A stretch of DNA of 64,000 nt, from assembly GCF_024323335.1 (NCBI RefSeq), contig NC_066579.1, positions 244,153,068 through 244,217,067 of the forward strand, in the 5' to 3' direction. Source of the stretch: Lathyrus oleraceus (taxonomy: Eukaryota > Streptophyta > Magnoliopsida > Fabales > Fabaceae). This document shows, one piece after another, positions 22,681 to 34,927 of this stretch. Both the position numbers and the translations under genes were made by a program. How positions within the stretch are numbered: position 1 is the stretch's first letter; the number at the start of each line of letters is the position of its first letter. The notes under the pieces are model-generated. The model was given only the letters and a program-made list of their open reading frames with translations. It did not search any database and was not told where the DNA came from.

Positions 22681-24373
22681 TAAAAGAGAAAAGAAACAAA
22701 GTTTAATTGCAAAAAAAAGAGATGTGAAAAAAGCAATTGTGTCACACCAGCCTTTGTACTTGCTCTTTTGCAAGGAGGTGCCTTTGCTAACCACTATTTC
22801 TAATGAAAAAAATTTGCCAAATTGTGTTGAGTCTCTTTTGCAGGAATTTAAAGAATTGTTTCCGGAAGAGGTGCCAAGTGGTTTACCACCTATAAGAGGA
22901 ATTGAACATCATATTGATCTCAATCCAGGAGCATCTTTGCCTAATAGGCCAGCATATAGAAGCAATCCACAACAAACTCAAGAGATACAAAGGCAAGTTG
23001 CTGAATTGATAAGTAAAGGATGGGTAAGAGAAAGTTTAAGTCCTTGTGTTGTCCCTATTATTCTAGTCCCTAAAAAGGATGGTAGTTGGAGGATGTGCAC
23101 TGATTGTAGGGCCATTAACAATATTACCATTAAATATAGGCATCCTATTCCTAGACTAGATGATTTGCTTGATGAATTGTTTGGTGCATGCTTATTTTCT
23201 AAAATTGATTTGAAAAGTGGATATCACCAAATTAGAATAAGGGAAGGGGATGAATGGAAAACTGCTTTTAAAACAAAATTTGGTTTGTATGAGTGGATGG
23301 TTATGCCTTTTGGATTAACTAATGCACCTAGTACTTTCATGAGACTAATGAACCATGTGTTAAGGGAGTTCTTGGGTAAGTTTGTTGTTGTGTATTTTGA
23401 TGATATTTTGATTTATAGCAAGAACTTAGATGATCATTGCATTCATTTAAGGGCTGTTTTACAAGTGCTAAGATATGAAAATTTGTATGCCAACCTAGAA
23501 AAATGTGTCTTTTGCACCGATCATGTGATTTTCTTAGGTTACATTGTAAGCTCTAAAGGAGTCCACGTTGATGAGGAAAAGGTGAAAGCCATTCGAGAGT
23601 GGCCTCCTCCCAAAAATGTAAGTGAGGCAAGAAGCTTTCATGGTTTGGCTAGTTTTTATAGGAGGTTTGTGAAGGACTTTAGTACCTTGGCAGCACCCCT
23701 CAATGAAATTGTTAAAAAGGATGTTGGTTTTAAATGGGGTGAAAAACAAGAGCAAGCCTTTGTTGCCCTAAAGGAAAAGCTCACCCAAGCACCAATTCTT
23801 GCATTGCCTAATTTTTCTAAAGCTTTTGAAATTGAATGTGATGCATCTAATGTGGGAATTGGAGCTGTTTTGTTGCAGGAAGGTCATCCACTTGCTTATT
23901 TTAGTGAAAAGCTAAAAGGGAATGCCCTTAATTATTCTACATATGATAAGGAATTGTATTCCTTGGTGAGAGCTCTACAAACTTGGCAACATTACTTGCT
24001 GCCCAAAGAGTTTGTCATTCATAGTGATCACGAATCCTTAAAACATTTGAAGGGACAAGGTAAGTTGAATAAGAGGCATGCCAAGTGGGTTGAGTTTCTT
24101 GAACAATTTCCTTATGTAATCAAGCATAAGAAAGGTAAATCTAATGTTGTGGCAGATGCACTCTCAAGAAGACATGTCTTGCTTTCTACTCTTGAAACAA
24201 AAGTTTTTGGTCTTGAGCATATTAAAGATTTGTATAAAAGTGACCTTGAATTTTCTTCAAAATTTTTAGCTTGTGAGCATACTGCCTTCAATGGGTATTT
24301 TAGGCACAATGGCTATTTATTTAAAGAAAAAAACTATGTGTGCCTAAAGGTTCCATTAGAGAATTACTTGTAA
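22598..24373 (+). pseudogene. Reverse transcriptase and RNase H of the CRM-like element
   Basis: An uninterrupted frame of about 590 codons. The poly-Lys start is an artefact of the microsatellite. Real pol sequence begins near 22690 and reads through '[20 protein letters not shown]', '[19 protein letters not shown]' and '[15 protein letters not shown]'. Next come the catalytic YFDD (23393-23404, [12 protein letters not shown]) and RNase H '[20 protein letters not shown]', '[20 protein letters not shown]' and 'SDHESLKHL'. All catalytic acidic residues seen are in place. The frame shifts near 24335-24373, where the HHCC integrase domain should start, and continues in the frame of 24340. Confidence 0.92.
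22601..22677 (+). repeat. (GAAAAA)n microsatellite at the gag-pol junction
   Basis: About 12 hexamer copies of a/g-rich sequence encode Glu-Lys repeats in the gag frame and poly-Lys in the pol frame. It lies where frame 1 stops and frame 2 continues. Confidence 0.9.
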
Positions 24374-25665
24374 AAGAGGCGCATGAGGGAGGACTAATGG
24401 GTCATTTTGGGGTTTCTAAAACTCTAGAATTCTTAAAAGAACATTTTTATTGGCCTCACATGAAAATTGATGTCCAAAAGCTTTGTGAAAGATGCATTGT
24501 ATGTAAAAAGGCTAAATCAAAAGTTATGCCTCATGGTTTGTATACTCCTTTGCCTGTACCTAAATTTCCTTGGATTGACATTTCCATGGACTTTGTTTTG
24601 GGGCTGCCTAGAACAAAGAATGGCAAAGATTCTATTTTTGTAGTTGTGGACAGGTTTTCAAAAATGGCACATTTTATTCCATGTAAAAAGGTGGATGATG
24701 CGTGTCATGTTGCTGATTTGTTCTTTAAGGAAGTGGTGCACCTACATGGCTTACCAAGGAGCATTGTCTCTGATCGTGACTCCAAGTTCTTAAGCCATTT
24801 TTGGAGGACTTTGTGGGGAAAGGTGGGTATAAAGTTATTATTTTCCACTACTTGTCATCCCTAAACAGATGGACAAACTGAAGTAGTAAATAGAACTCTT
24901 TCTACTCTTCTTAGGGTTATTCTTAAAAAGAATTTAAAAATGTGGGAGGAATGGTTACCTCATGTAGAGTTTGCTTACAATAGGGATGTCCATAGCACTA
25001 CACAACATTCACCTTTCGAGATTGTGTATGGTTTTAATCCTTTAACACCTCTTGATTTGTTACCATTGCCTAACACATCTATTTTGAAGCATAAAGATGG
25101 GAAAGCTAAGGCTGAATTTGTGAGAAAATTGCATGAACAAGTAAAATTGCAAATTGAAAAGAAAAATAAAAGTTATGCAAAAAGTGCAAACAAAGGGCGA
25201 AAGAAAGTTATTTTTGAACCCGGGGATTGGGTTTGGATACATATGAGAAAAGAGAGATTCCCATCACAAAGGAAGTCCAAACTTCAACCTAGGGGAGATG
25301 GACCATTTCAAGTACTTTCAAGGATCAATGACAATGCCTACAAAATAGAACTTCCAGGTGAGTATGGGGTAAGTACTACTTTTAATGTGGCTGATTTATC
25401 TCCTTTTGATGTAGGTGATGATGGTCTAAATTCGAGGTCGAATTCTTTTCAAGAAGGAGGGAATGATGAGGATGTAATCCAAGACATAAATGATACAATG
25501 AAAAGCTTAGGAGGTCCTATGACAAGGGCATGTGCAAGAAGAGTCAATGATGCTTTAGTTCACTTCATGATCAAGTCAATAGAATGCATGGGTCAGATTG
25601 AAGAAAAAGAGCCCAAGTTTATTCTTATCATTCAAGCATGTGATAAAAGGCCCAATAATGCATAA
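24340..25665 (+). pseudogene. Integrase with C-terminal tail of the CRM-like element
   Basis: The zinc domain keeps H-x-H and C-x2-C ([10 protein letters not shown]... CERCIVCKK). The catalytic triad is present: D in '[13 protein letters not shown]', D in '[11 protein letters not shown]' and E in 'DGQTEVVNRTL'. A TAA at 24862-24864 falls between the second Asp and the Glu and cuts the frame, which continues to 25665. The tail has 'RGDGPFQVLSRINDNAYKIE', then 'FNVADLSPF' and 'GGPMTRACARRVNDAL'. From 25464 onward this tail is encoded by the 3' LTR itself. The tail (CR-like motif) may direct integration to special chromatin, by family analogy. Confidence 0.9.
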
Positions 25666-26295
25666 ATAAATAAAAATAAAGGAAATAACAATAACCACAC
25701 TATAATGGACGAAAATTGCAAGAGAAGTGGTAAATAAAGAATTGCCATTATTCTGCCCTTTCAAGAACCCCACTATCTCTTCTTTATTTTGCACTTTCTT
25801 TGTAATAACTCAACCCACTATCATGATAATTAGTGGCTGAAACCTTTTGTTTTCTTAGGAGTTAATTTTTACTTATTTCATCATCTTAAGCCATTCCTAT
25901 ATAAAGGAGGCATGTATCTTCGTTTTGCATCAATGAATTTTGGCAAGTTTACACATTGTGTAAGTGAGAGTATTTGCTCTTAGGTTCTAGATTGGACCAA
26001 AATTGATCTTATCAAGAAATCCTTTTCTTGTGGTGATCCTCATCCATAGGCTTATCATTCTCTCTTGGATTAGAAAGAGTGTGGCGCCCCTTCTACTTAA
26101 TTCCATTTCTTATTTCTCCTTTATTTCATATCAATCTCGTTTATTTTATATGCATGTATCAAATTCTGTCATTCTTTCAATTATAAGGCAGATTACTTCC
26201 TCTGAGTCACAAAAGAATTAATATTCCAAAAGTTAACAAAGTTGTTTCAGGAATTTTGAAGGAAATGCATAAGTCTCAAAGGTTAGTGCATATCA
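25464..26295 (+). repeat. 3' LTR of the CRM-like element
   Basis: 832 bp. Its first 202 bases encode the C-terminus of the integrase frame (to the TAA at 25663-25665). The TATA-like 'ctatataaaggagg' lies near 25898-25911. Confidence 0.92.
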
Positions 26296-26300
26296 CAAAA

Positions 26301-28010
26301 TAACCATCTAACATACTTAAATACTAAAAACCTACTGCTGAATCGACTAACATTTTTGCTACATGCATTAGGCATTCATCTTTTCAGGTAGTAACATTTA
26401 AATCTCTAAAATCTATACAAATTGTAAGAGTTATATTCTTTTTAATGACATGAACTATATTTTCTAACCATTCAACATACCTAGAAGTTCGTAGGAACTT
26501 GTTTCTCAGAATACTTTCAATTTCTTCTTTGATCTTTGACATAACTTTTGGTGCAAATATCCTTGGCATCTGCTTCACTAGCCTCTTGTCATGTCAAATA
26601 GGAAATCTCATCTCCACCTGATCTCGACTAAGTCCTAGCATTTCATCGTAATCCCAAGTGAAACACTCTTTAATCTCTTTAAGCAATTTGATCATCTGGA
26701 TCTTCATACTTGGATAAATCTTTACACTGATATAAGTTAGCTTTTTAATTTCTTTATCTCCTAAATTTACCTCTTCCAATGGATCTTGCTCTTGTATTCT
26801 CTTATCTGAGGCTATTGGATCCTTCTCAAATCCCAAAGGGTCGTCAACATATTTGTAATCAAGCCTCTGGCTGGCTGAAATTGGATTTTCACCAACCTCA
26901 CATGTTTTATTAACTTCAATTGTACTGGCTTTGACAACCATCATTTGTTGAGAGTTGACCTTTAAGCCCTCCTTTATTCTGTTTTCAACCATATAGGCCA
27001 AAATTTGAGCAAGTGTGTTCGACTCAATTATTGTTATCTTCTGTCTCTAACCATCTAGTACCTTCGATGATCTCTTTCTCCCTCATGAACCCATGTGTGA
27101 TATGTAACTTCATAGAGTAGAACACACCCCCTATAGAGAAAACCATGTCCCAATAGGCATTCATGGCAAAATGTTCACCAGTTGTCTATCAATGTTTTTC
27201 TTATCTATATGGTTAACTTTAGTTAAGTAATAAATTTGATTTGCCTCAATATTTTCTACAATTCTATCAGGTCTCCCAATCGAGATCCTCTGGTGGACCG
27301 TCGAAGGTTCTGCTCCTGCACTATGGGATTAATTCTCGACTAAGAAATAGGTTATAATTTTCCTTGGTCAAAATGGCCGTGAATAATGTTGCTCTTTCAA
27401 TGGTCCGTACCACAATGTCAACTTGTATGACCCCTAAAAGATAACTCATTTTCCCTTCATAATTGGGCATAACCATGGTACGAGGCTTTAATTTAGTGTC
27501 ATATTTTCTAATCTTCTTTAACAAAGATTGTGGCATTAGGTTAATAACTATCACTCTATCTACTAGGAATTTATTAACCCTTACATTCTCAACCTTAACC
27601 AATGTGAAAAGAGGCTTCAAGTGTTGTTGCATTCCTAAATCAGGCCTTTCAAAAATGACATTATCTTTATCTATGCAATCGTTATTCATTACATAGTAAC
27701 ACAAAGGCTTATGCTTTGTTGATTCTTTAGCAAACTCATTCTCCTTTTCTTTTGTAACCTCAATAACCCTATTGAATTCAATGGGAAAATTAGAAACAAC
27801 ATTACAAATAACATCAAAATCATTCTCGAATCCAGATTTGAAATTGTATGTCAGCATTTCGTCATCTTCATTTGGAAATGGGTCCTTGCCATTTGGTTTA
27901 ACTATTGCAAGAAAATAAGGAAAAATTATTTCCCTCATGGGCTTCTTTTCCACCCGATCCTCTGTTAGTGTTATGAATTTTCCATTATTACTAGACTCTG
28001 GAGCCTCCAT
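26301..28010 (-). pseudogene. RT start, linker and protease region of the old Tat element
   Basis: 26578-26384 is the RT finger ('MKQMPRIFAPKVMSKIKEEI', 'TICIDFRDLN'). 27001-26594 is the stretch before RT ('IKECFTWDYDEMLGLSRD', 'KIYPSMK'). 28010-27321 is the protease region: 'VNKFLVDRVIVINLMPQSLL', where the family usually has D-G-G or D-T-G-like residues and here D-R-V is seen, so the protease motif is damaged. 'LFTLVKVENV' and 'AILTKENYNLFLSRELIP' are typical of Tat proteases. Stops lie between the pieces. Confidence 0.8.
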
Positions 28011-28186
28011 ACCTGCCTTATTATTCCTTTAGTACCTTCGCCATTGGGTTCTAGTCATGGACTTTTTACCCAAATAATTTATATAACCATAGGAATAGTT
28101 CTTTGACACTTAAGAATTATCATGATAAGAAGAACCGACACCCACCTCGATTACCCTATACTTATGTTGAACAGAGTTTGGTTTGA

Positions 28187-29290
28187 CTATTGGTCAAATC
28201 CATTCACCAGAGGGAACAACAACAAATGGTAGATTTTCCTTTGGCTTATCCACTTGTTTGTAGGCTCCTGGTATTTTTTGTAAGGGACTCTTATCTTATC
28301 AAAAGAAAAATATGGTCTCCTTTCACTCCAATTGTTCTTATTTGGTTGTTGAGGCCTTATACTTTTGAGGTATTTGGTAGCCTCCTTGTTAAAAACAACA
28401 CTACAAAGAGGGAATAACATAACTTCAGAAACCTTCAGCGTGCAATAGTTTATGAAATTGACCAGTTTTCCTTCATCCTTAGGATACACCACCTTAATCT
28501 TCTCAGCATAATCCAGTACACTTACTTCTTCGACCTTTTCTTTGATATCCTTGGGAGTCTCAACCATCAAGGTTTCGACACACACCTTCAGATGTGCTTA
28601 TTGGATTTTGAGAGGGTTAGTATCAATCTGCATTGGTTTCTTGGATTTGTCTCCAAAATTTAACCTTCTGCCTTTCAAAGCATTATGTACTAGATCCCTG
28701 AAAATAACACATTGAGAGGTTTTATGACCAAGAAAATTATGATGCTTACAAAAACCTCTTTTCTTTCTTTGTTCCTATGGCAGCGTCTTTAATCCTTATG
28801 CCACTATGATTTGACCGTCGGCAACCAAAAGATAAAAAATTTCATCACATTTAATTACATCAAACATATAGGTTTTTGTAATGAATTTTTCAGTTTTACT
28901 AGGTTTGACATGATTTTTTCCATTACATGGTCTTAGGACCTTACAAACATATGGAAGTCCTGGCTACAACTCAATAGGTTAATATCATTTCCTTCAACAT
29001 ATTCATAAACTATGTCCGATTCTTGATCATTTTCATCTATTTCTACATAAGCAACTTTTTCTTTTTTATGGTATTTATTCAACCTAACCTTTTCAGCTTT
29101 CAACCGTTTGAATGCCTAACCCATTTCGACTAACTCATGTTCGTGAACTTGAGTGAAATATTTTGAATTCATTATTTTAAACCTATTGAGATATCATCCT
29201 TCGACTCAACCATTTTTTGTCTCGCACTAGCTAATCCTTAGAGGGTTTGAGCTCTCGGGGTTAGGGACGTGCTCTTTGACTTCACAAGCT
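28187..29290 (-). pseudogene. gag C-terminal part of the old Tat element
   Basis: Minus-strand fragments include a C-x2-H-x5-H-x4-C zinc knuckle (CKHHNFLGHKTSQC, about 28755-28700), the form found in Tat gag. They also include the connector 28585-28187 ('YFSFDKIRVPYKKYQEP'). Upstream of it (about 28980-29120) is an acidic stretch 'KVAYVEIDENDQESDIVYEY'. The gag N-terminus is missing beyond 29290, where a copia LTR begins. Confidence 0.7.
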
Positions 29291-30522
29291 TGTTGGAACA
29301 AGATTGTTCATGTCCCTTGGCTTTTTATGATAACAAAGTACTTAAAGAACAAACAATTATAATAACATATGTTCAAGTGTATAGGATCACAAACATATGA
29401 TTAATCCTGATTGAAAGCATATGTGGAGAAGCAATACAATTTTGATTATGATTGATCAGAATGTGATCACTCTGAATGTGTTCATCAGCCTCTGAAGGTT
29501 TAGGCTCTAGTTCATATGTTCTTACCTCTGGTGACAACTCATACTTAGAAGGCTTGAAGAGCCTCTGATCTGTACATTGTACCAAAGCAGACTAGTCTTG
29601 TCAAACCCCTGATTTCTAGACAGAGTCAACTAGGGTTTTATTTTGTAGGCTCAAGGAACGGTGATGTGAACTCTTCAATATTTTCTACCTTTTGGTAGAC
29701 ACCTAGTACTTAGAAAGGTGTTGTGAACAATTCCATTACTTAGTGGAAAATGCTTCTAAACAAATACATTCTTCAATGTCTCTCTTGGCATGCTTCTTCA
29801 CTAATTTTCTCTTATGTTTAAACACTCAAATGACTCTTACTTTACCTCTATAAAAGGAAGTTGAAGATTTGAAGGAAGGTGTACAACAACAACGCAATAC
29901 AATATCTTAAGCATAACTCTGAGCTTTAATTTCTAACTGTTATTGCATAAGATCTTAAGATTTCTTATCTTTGTATATCTTAGAAATGTTAAGAGGTTAC
30001 GAACCTTTGTGGTTGTTGCACAACTGCTATACTTCTGATTGTGTATCTAAGTATAATGGTTACCATATCTACTAAACTATTTGTTTAAAGTAGAGGAAGT
30101 CTCTTGTCTGCGTGCTTGAGCAATGAAGTCTCTTGTCTATGCACTTGAGATAAAGTCTCTTTCTAGGTTGATTGAGAAGAAGTCTCTTGCAAGGTTGCTT
30201 GAGCATAATTCTCTTTCTAGGTTAATTGAGCAAGTGAAGTCTCTTGCAAGAGTGCTTGATCAAAGTTTAATTTATTGATTATAGTGAAAATCTCTTTTTG
30301 AGGCAAAGGGACTGGAATACTCTCAGTTGAGAAAAGGAACCAGGATAATCTTTGTTTGTTGCTTGCTTTTACTTCTGATCTTTATCATTTCTTCTGATGC
30401 TACCATTTATGATATCAGACTCTAAACATTGTTCAGATTCTGAAGTTGCTTGATCAGAAGCAGAACACGTTTTTGGCATACACAATTCACCCCCCCTTTC
30501 TTGTGTATTTTTCTCACCTTCA
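29291..30522 (+). repeat. 5' LTR of copia element 1
   Basis: Begins TGTTGGAACAAG (29291) and ends 'tctcaccttca' (30522), 1,232 bp, TG...CA. It holds a block of degenerate repeats built on 'agtctcttg' (30095-30260, about 40-bp spacing). The PBS is not recognisable after it: the next bases are 'gcatggtttttc' and not a tRNA-Met site. Confidence 0.75.
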
Positions 30523-30587
30523 GCATGGTTTTTCTAAACACTTAACCGTGGTATAGAAAAGATCTTGAGAAAAATACTTTTTCCATC

Positions 30588-31085
30588 ATGGTTGATAGTT
30601 CTGAAATAACTAGCCTTGTTAGAGATTCTCCTTGTGGTAATAACAACTATGATCAAAGTACATCTGGTCAAAACAACTATACTACTAGACCACTAACATT
30701 TAGTGGTGACTCTACTGAGTTTGAATGGTGGAAGAGAAATATGTACACTCACATCATTGGTTTGGATGATGAGTTGTGGGATATCTTGGAACATGGCATC
30801 GATGTTCAAGTCTATGATGTTGGATTGGTTTCTTACAAAAAGTATCTCACTCTGGATCAACACAAGATTTATAGAAAGCATCATATAATGCAAGGCATTC
30901 TTGTTGATGCCCTACCTCATTCTGAGTATATAAAGATTATTGATAAGTATACTGCTAAGACTATTTTTAATTATTTATGTGCTACCTATGAAGGTAACTA
31001 ACAAGTTCAAGAAGCTAAAACAAATCTTCAAGTTCAGCAATATGAGATGTTCATAACGAAAAATGATGAGAACATTGAATCTATG
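30588..31085 (+). pseudogene. Copia element 1 gag, N-terminal part
   Basis: ATG at 30588 opens a copia gag (UBN2-like): 'PLTFSGDSTEFEWWKRNMYT', 'GLDDELWDILEHG', 'HHIMQGILVDALPHSEY' and 'TIFNYLCATYEGN'. A TAA at 30999-31001 interrupts it, and the same frame continues ('QVQEAKTNLQVQQYEMF') to 'ENIESM'. It is then cut at 31085 by the minus-strand Ogre-type LTR. No pol is seen on the far side. Confidence 0.85.
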
Positions 31086-32059
31086 TGAAGCTAGCAGAAA
31101 TATAACCAAACACATCGCACGCTGGAACATACAACAAAGTCACCATCGAACACTATTTGTTCTCGAAGTGAAGGGAAAACATCGATAAAACCCAAGGAAA
31201 AGAGATAACTGGGTGAGGAAGTCGGTTATGCAAATGGGAGGTATTAGCATCCCTCACATCCGTTGTACTCAATGAGAACCATTTTGATTGTTCTTTCTTG
31301 AATGTGTGTTATATCTAAAGGTTACTCGCGAAAGAATAAAGGGAAAAGAAAATAAATAAATAAAGTGCTCAGAGAGAATTATGGCCCTCATGCCTACGTA
31401 TCCTTATAGTGCAATAAGGAATTCATAGCTCCGTAGTTCATAAAACCAATGGTGGGAGGTGAAAAGAAGTTGTGATTGAAGGTATGGTCTGAACCAACGG
31501 ATAAACTGGTTTGACTCCAAAAAGGGATGAAATCTGAACCAAGAGTAAAACTTGCATTAACCAATATGTGGGTAGCCTGAAGCATTCACCACTATATTGT
31601 ACGGCAAAAAACAAAGAGAATTAAGTGTTTGGTTCCATAGAAAATATCTCTTGGTTCACAAGCAGACACAATATGGAGCTCAAAGATATGGTGTATTTGG
31701 CTCAAAGAGAGAGGTATATCACATAAGTGAATGAAGGTAGTAGATATTTGAATGAATGTAGTGAATAATGAATTATGGGGATGAATGGAAGAATAGAGAA
31801 AGAATAAATAAATATGAATAAATATTGCTCGAGGAGGATTCGAACCCTCATGTCAACATATTCTCATCATGTAATGAGAAATTCAGAGCTCCGTAGTTTG
31901 TGGAACCACGAAAACAAAGGAAATGTAGATTAATTAGATTACCCAGAGGCAAAGAAAATTGCTTAACAAAGAAAGAATGTGGCATTAACCAATGATGGTA
32001 ATCAACATAGGGTATTAAGGAAGGCATGGTCTGAACCAAAGATGCTACCAGAGTTTGAG

Positions 32060-32640
32060 ACTCTATAGGGTAGGAAAATATATGTTACAAGGTTCGCAAC
32101 CCCACAAGCCAGAATGAGATATAGCCAGAGTCTGAACTCCATAGAGTAATGAGCATAGGTTGCCATAGTCTGTAACTATACAAGGGAAAGAAACAAATTT
32201 GAATGCCAAAGTCTGCAACTCAATAAGGGCAAAGGAATATGATGCCAAAGTATAAATTGTGTAGGCACTAAAAGAGGTAGCCAAAGTCTGTACTCCATGG
32301 ACAAAATGAATGAATACCAAAGTCTGTGACTGCAAGGCAGAACAAAATATCAAAGTTTGTAACTGTATCGACAAAATCAAAGGTTACTAGAGTCTGTAAC
32401 TCCATAGAGAAAAAAGGGGCTTGCCACAGTCTGTAACTCTGTAGGGCAAGAATGCCAAGCTCTGCACCTTATAGGCAAAGAATAAAGGATGCCAAAGTCT
32501 GAACTTTATAGGCACAATTAAGGGTTGCTAGAGTCTGTACTCCATGGGCAAATCAAGTTGCCAAAGTCTGCACTTTATGGGCAAGAACTAAGAATGCCAA
32601 AGTCTGTAACTGTATAGGCAATGCATGAGGCAATTGATTA
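32060..32640. repeat. Degenerate tandem array of 'gccaaagtctg' units
   Basis: About 16 copies of a 30- to 40-bp unit built from 'tgccaaagtctgtaactctat' variants and 'agggcaagaa'. It lies in the R-U5 side of the minus-strand LTR. Confidence 0.75.
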
Positions 32641-34920
32641 AGAAATGGGCGTGTGACCCTAAGATAATGATCCCAAAATATGCATGAACATCAAGGAGGA
32701 AAGTCTGGTATTGAATCCAAGAGGAGGAGGAGGAGGGTGCTTCAATGTTGAAAAATGATTGATGTGCAATGATGCTTCACTGTTGAAGTGTTGAATGATT
32801 GATGCTTGCTTGAAGAAAACTTGTCAATTATATGATTCAAATTGCACTAAAGTCTATGAATAAAGGCGAATACCTTGAGCAACTGGGTCATTCGTCCCAT
32901 ACCCAAAGATATCCTAGACAAGGATATGAATGCTCCACTCTCATCATTCTGTGTTACTTAAGGCTCATGACATACAACTTAAATCAAAATTGACAAGTTG
33001 TTGATAGAAGATTCTGAGTGTTGATCCTGATGATGCAATGCTACTTGTTGTAGAAGAAGACTTGACAATCATTTGATTCGAATTGTGCTAACGTCCATGA
33101 GTATAGGTGAATACGATGAACAATTGGGTCATTCATCCGTACCCAAAGATATTCAAAATGAGTTTATGGAATCCTCCACTCTCATTCCTTCTCTGTTTCT
33201 TAAGGCTCATGCCACACAATATGAATTATGATTGACAAGAGTTGATACCTTTGTCGTGCTTGAGAAGTAGTTAACTTTGTCAGCTATGCTTACTTGGCAT
33301 TGACCTTGAAGTCTTGATCTTGGGTTTGAACCTTGAGGTCTTGAGCTCCTGAGATTCAACACATCCAATAAAGCTTGAGCATAATGGACTTTCCCTATCA
33401 CGTGATCAAAGGGTCTTTTGATCACTTGAATAAGCTTAGGGGTTAAAGCACAATACAAAGGATTTGGTTTACCAAAGTGACCTTTGGTCAACACTAATCA
33501 CTGAGATGCATAGACGTTAATTGGTTTATGTACAACCACCTAATGAATTAATCAATTAAAGAATTAATTACCTCTAAGCAAACCCTAAGCTAATGGATCA
33601 TGCATTAAAAATTAAAATTTCTTCCAAGGGGAAAATGGTCAATATGTGCAAATTAATTAAATGGAATTAAAAATCAAGATTATTTAGAATTAATTAAAAC
33701 TAATTAATTAATTAAAAACAATTCATGAATATGTGACGAGAATGAAATTAAGCTAAGTTCAATTTAACAAAACCTAAAATCTCTAAAGACAATAATTAAT
33801 CAATTAATTAGAATTAGAATTTATTCTACTAATCAAAATTAATTAATTAATTAAATCATAATTAACTAATTAAAATAATTAACCTAATTATAATTAACCT
33901 ATATAACAAACATGATTAATTTAAGCAAAAAAAATCAATTGATTAATAATAATTAAATATGATTAAACAAAACGAAAATTAATTAAGATTTAGAAGGGGG
34001 TGCAGGCCCAAAACCTGTGGTAATCAACAACTCTGGCTTGGGCTTTCAGATATAAGCCCTAAGAAAAATGGTCTGAATTAGAGGGGTGTATGCGTTTGGA
34101 ATGTGGGTGTTAGCCAGCAAAAACGTTTGGGCCTGGAGCTCAAAGCCCAAGCGCTGAACAGTTGCCAAAAAAGGGGTTCCATGAGGGATTCAGAATGGGC
34201 CACATGTCCAGCCAAGCGCGGTCGCTCTAGGGAGTTGTAGGTCCATGGCAAGTGTGTGCATAGAACAAATCGTTTAAGCCTTAGGACCAAACCTAATCCA
34301 AGCTACAAAATGGGAAAGTTCACCAAGCTGAAGAACAAAGGCGCTCATATGAAAAAGTCAGTATCACGTTCCAATATTCAGCATCGCGTTCTTCATTCTC
34401 CTTCGCATTCTGGATTCAAGTTATGAAACTCCAAATCAAAGAACATACTCCTGAGTTTTCCAAATCGTTGAAGGTTGCAACGAATACGTGAATCTGAATT
34501 GAAGCTCAGATCTCAAATTCCGAACACGCCGTGAAGAATCCGCCAAAACTCAAACACGCCATCACCAACTCAAAACGAAATGCAAGTAGGAGATAAATTC
34601 AATAAGGTTAAAGTGTACCGAAGCAGCGTTCAAGCACAGCGGCTTCTCGGTGCTCCACGAGGTAATCATTCGTCTTCGATTCCTTCTTCTTGAATCTTCT
34701 TCGATCTCCCTTTGATGTGACGTGATTCGTGTGTTTCTGGTGCCTGTATGAAGAGGATTCTGCGTGTGAATGTATGAATCCAAGAAGACTGAAGATTCAA
34801 TTTGCTTGTATGAATGAAAAGTGAGAGTGAAGAACGAATCAGAACTCTCAGAGCTTTTGGAAGAGTTTGAAATGAAATCTGAATAATGAATCCCCTCCCA
34901 AAATTACAGTGAAGGTACGC

Positions 34921-34927
34921 TTATATA
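34921..34927 (-). promoter_or_regulatory. TATA box of the minus-strand Ogre-type LTR
   Basis: The minus strand reads CTATATAAGCG in a context similar to 'cctatataaacac' of the plus-strand Ogre LTR at 46452-46464. Confidence 0.5.

Larger units (their letters stand above)
19769..26295 (+). mobile_element. Complete chromovirus (CRM-like Ty3/gypsy), 6,527 bp
   Basis: LTRs of 831 bp (19769-20599) and 832 bp (25464-26295) begin TGATGAGG and end GCATATCA. They are flanked by a perfect 5-bp duplication: CAAAA at 19764-19768 and CAAAA at 26296-26300. A PBS-like TGGTAATCAGAGC (20602-20614) resembles the initiator-Met tRNA site with one extra A. The PPT is 'aagaaggagggaa' just before 25464. About 13 differences separate the two LTRs (by eye, roughly 1.5%). 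The gag-pol frame runs into the 3' LTR for about 200 bases, as in CRM elements. The insertion splits the older minus-strand Tat RT. CRM elements are often centromeric, but the location here is unknown. Reina-clade membership is the main alternative. Confidence 0.9.
15080..29290 (-). mobile_element. Old Tat-lineage Ty3/gypsy element, minus strand, interrupted
   Basis: The minus-strand gag-pol runs from about 29290 down to 17167 and is split by the CRM-like element at 19769-26295. Order on the minus strand: gag C-terminus with a zinc knuckle (about 28690-28760), protease region (28010-27321), linker (27001-26594), RT start (26590-26301). After the insertion come the remainder of RT and RNase H (19763-19016), a second archaeal-type RNase H (about 19000-18590) and integrase (about 18404-17167). 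An antisense PMD ORF follows. This domain set (two RNases H, extra antisense ORF) is characteristic of the Tat clade. The gag N-terminus, PBS and 5' LTR are lost where a copia LTR begins at 29291. The 3' LTR was not delimited. Heavily mutated throughout, so old. Confidence 0.8.

Noticed and set aside
22549..22794. Poly-Phe frame on the minus strand
   Set aside because: It is the reverse of the (GAAAAA)n tract.
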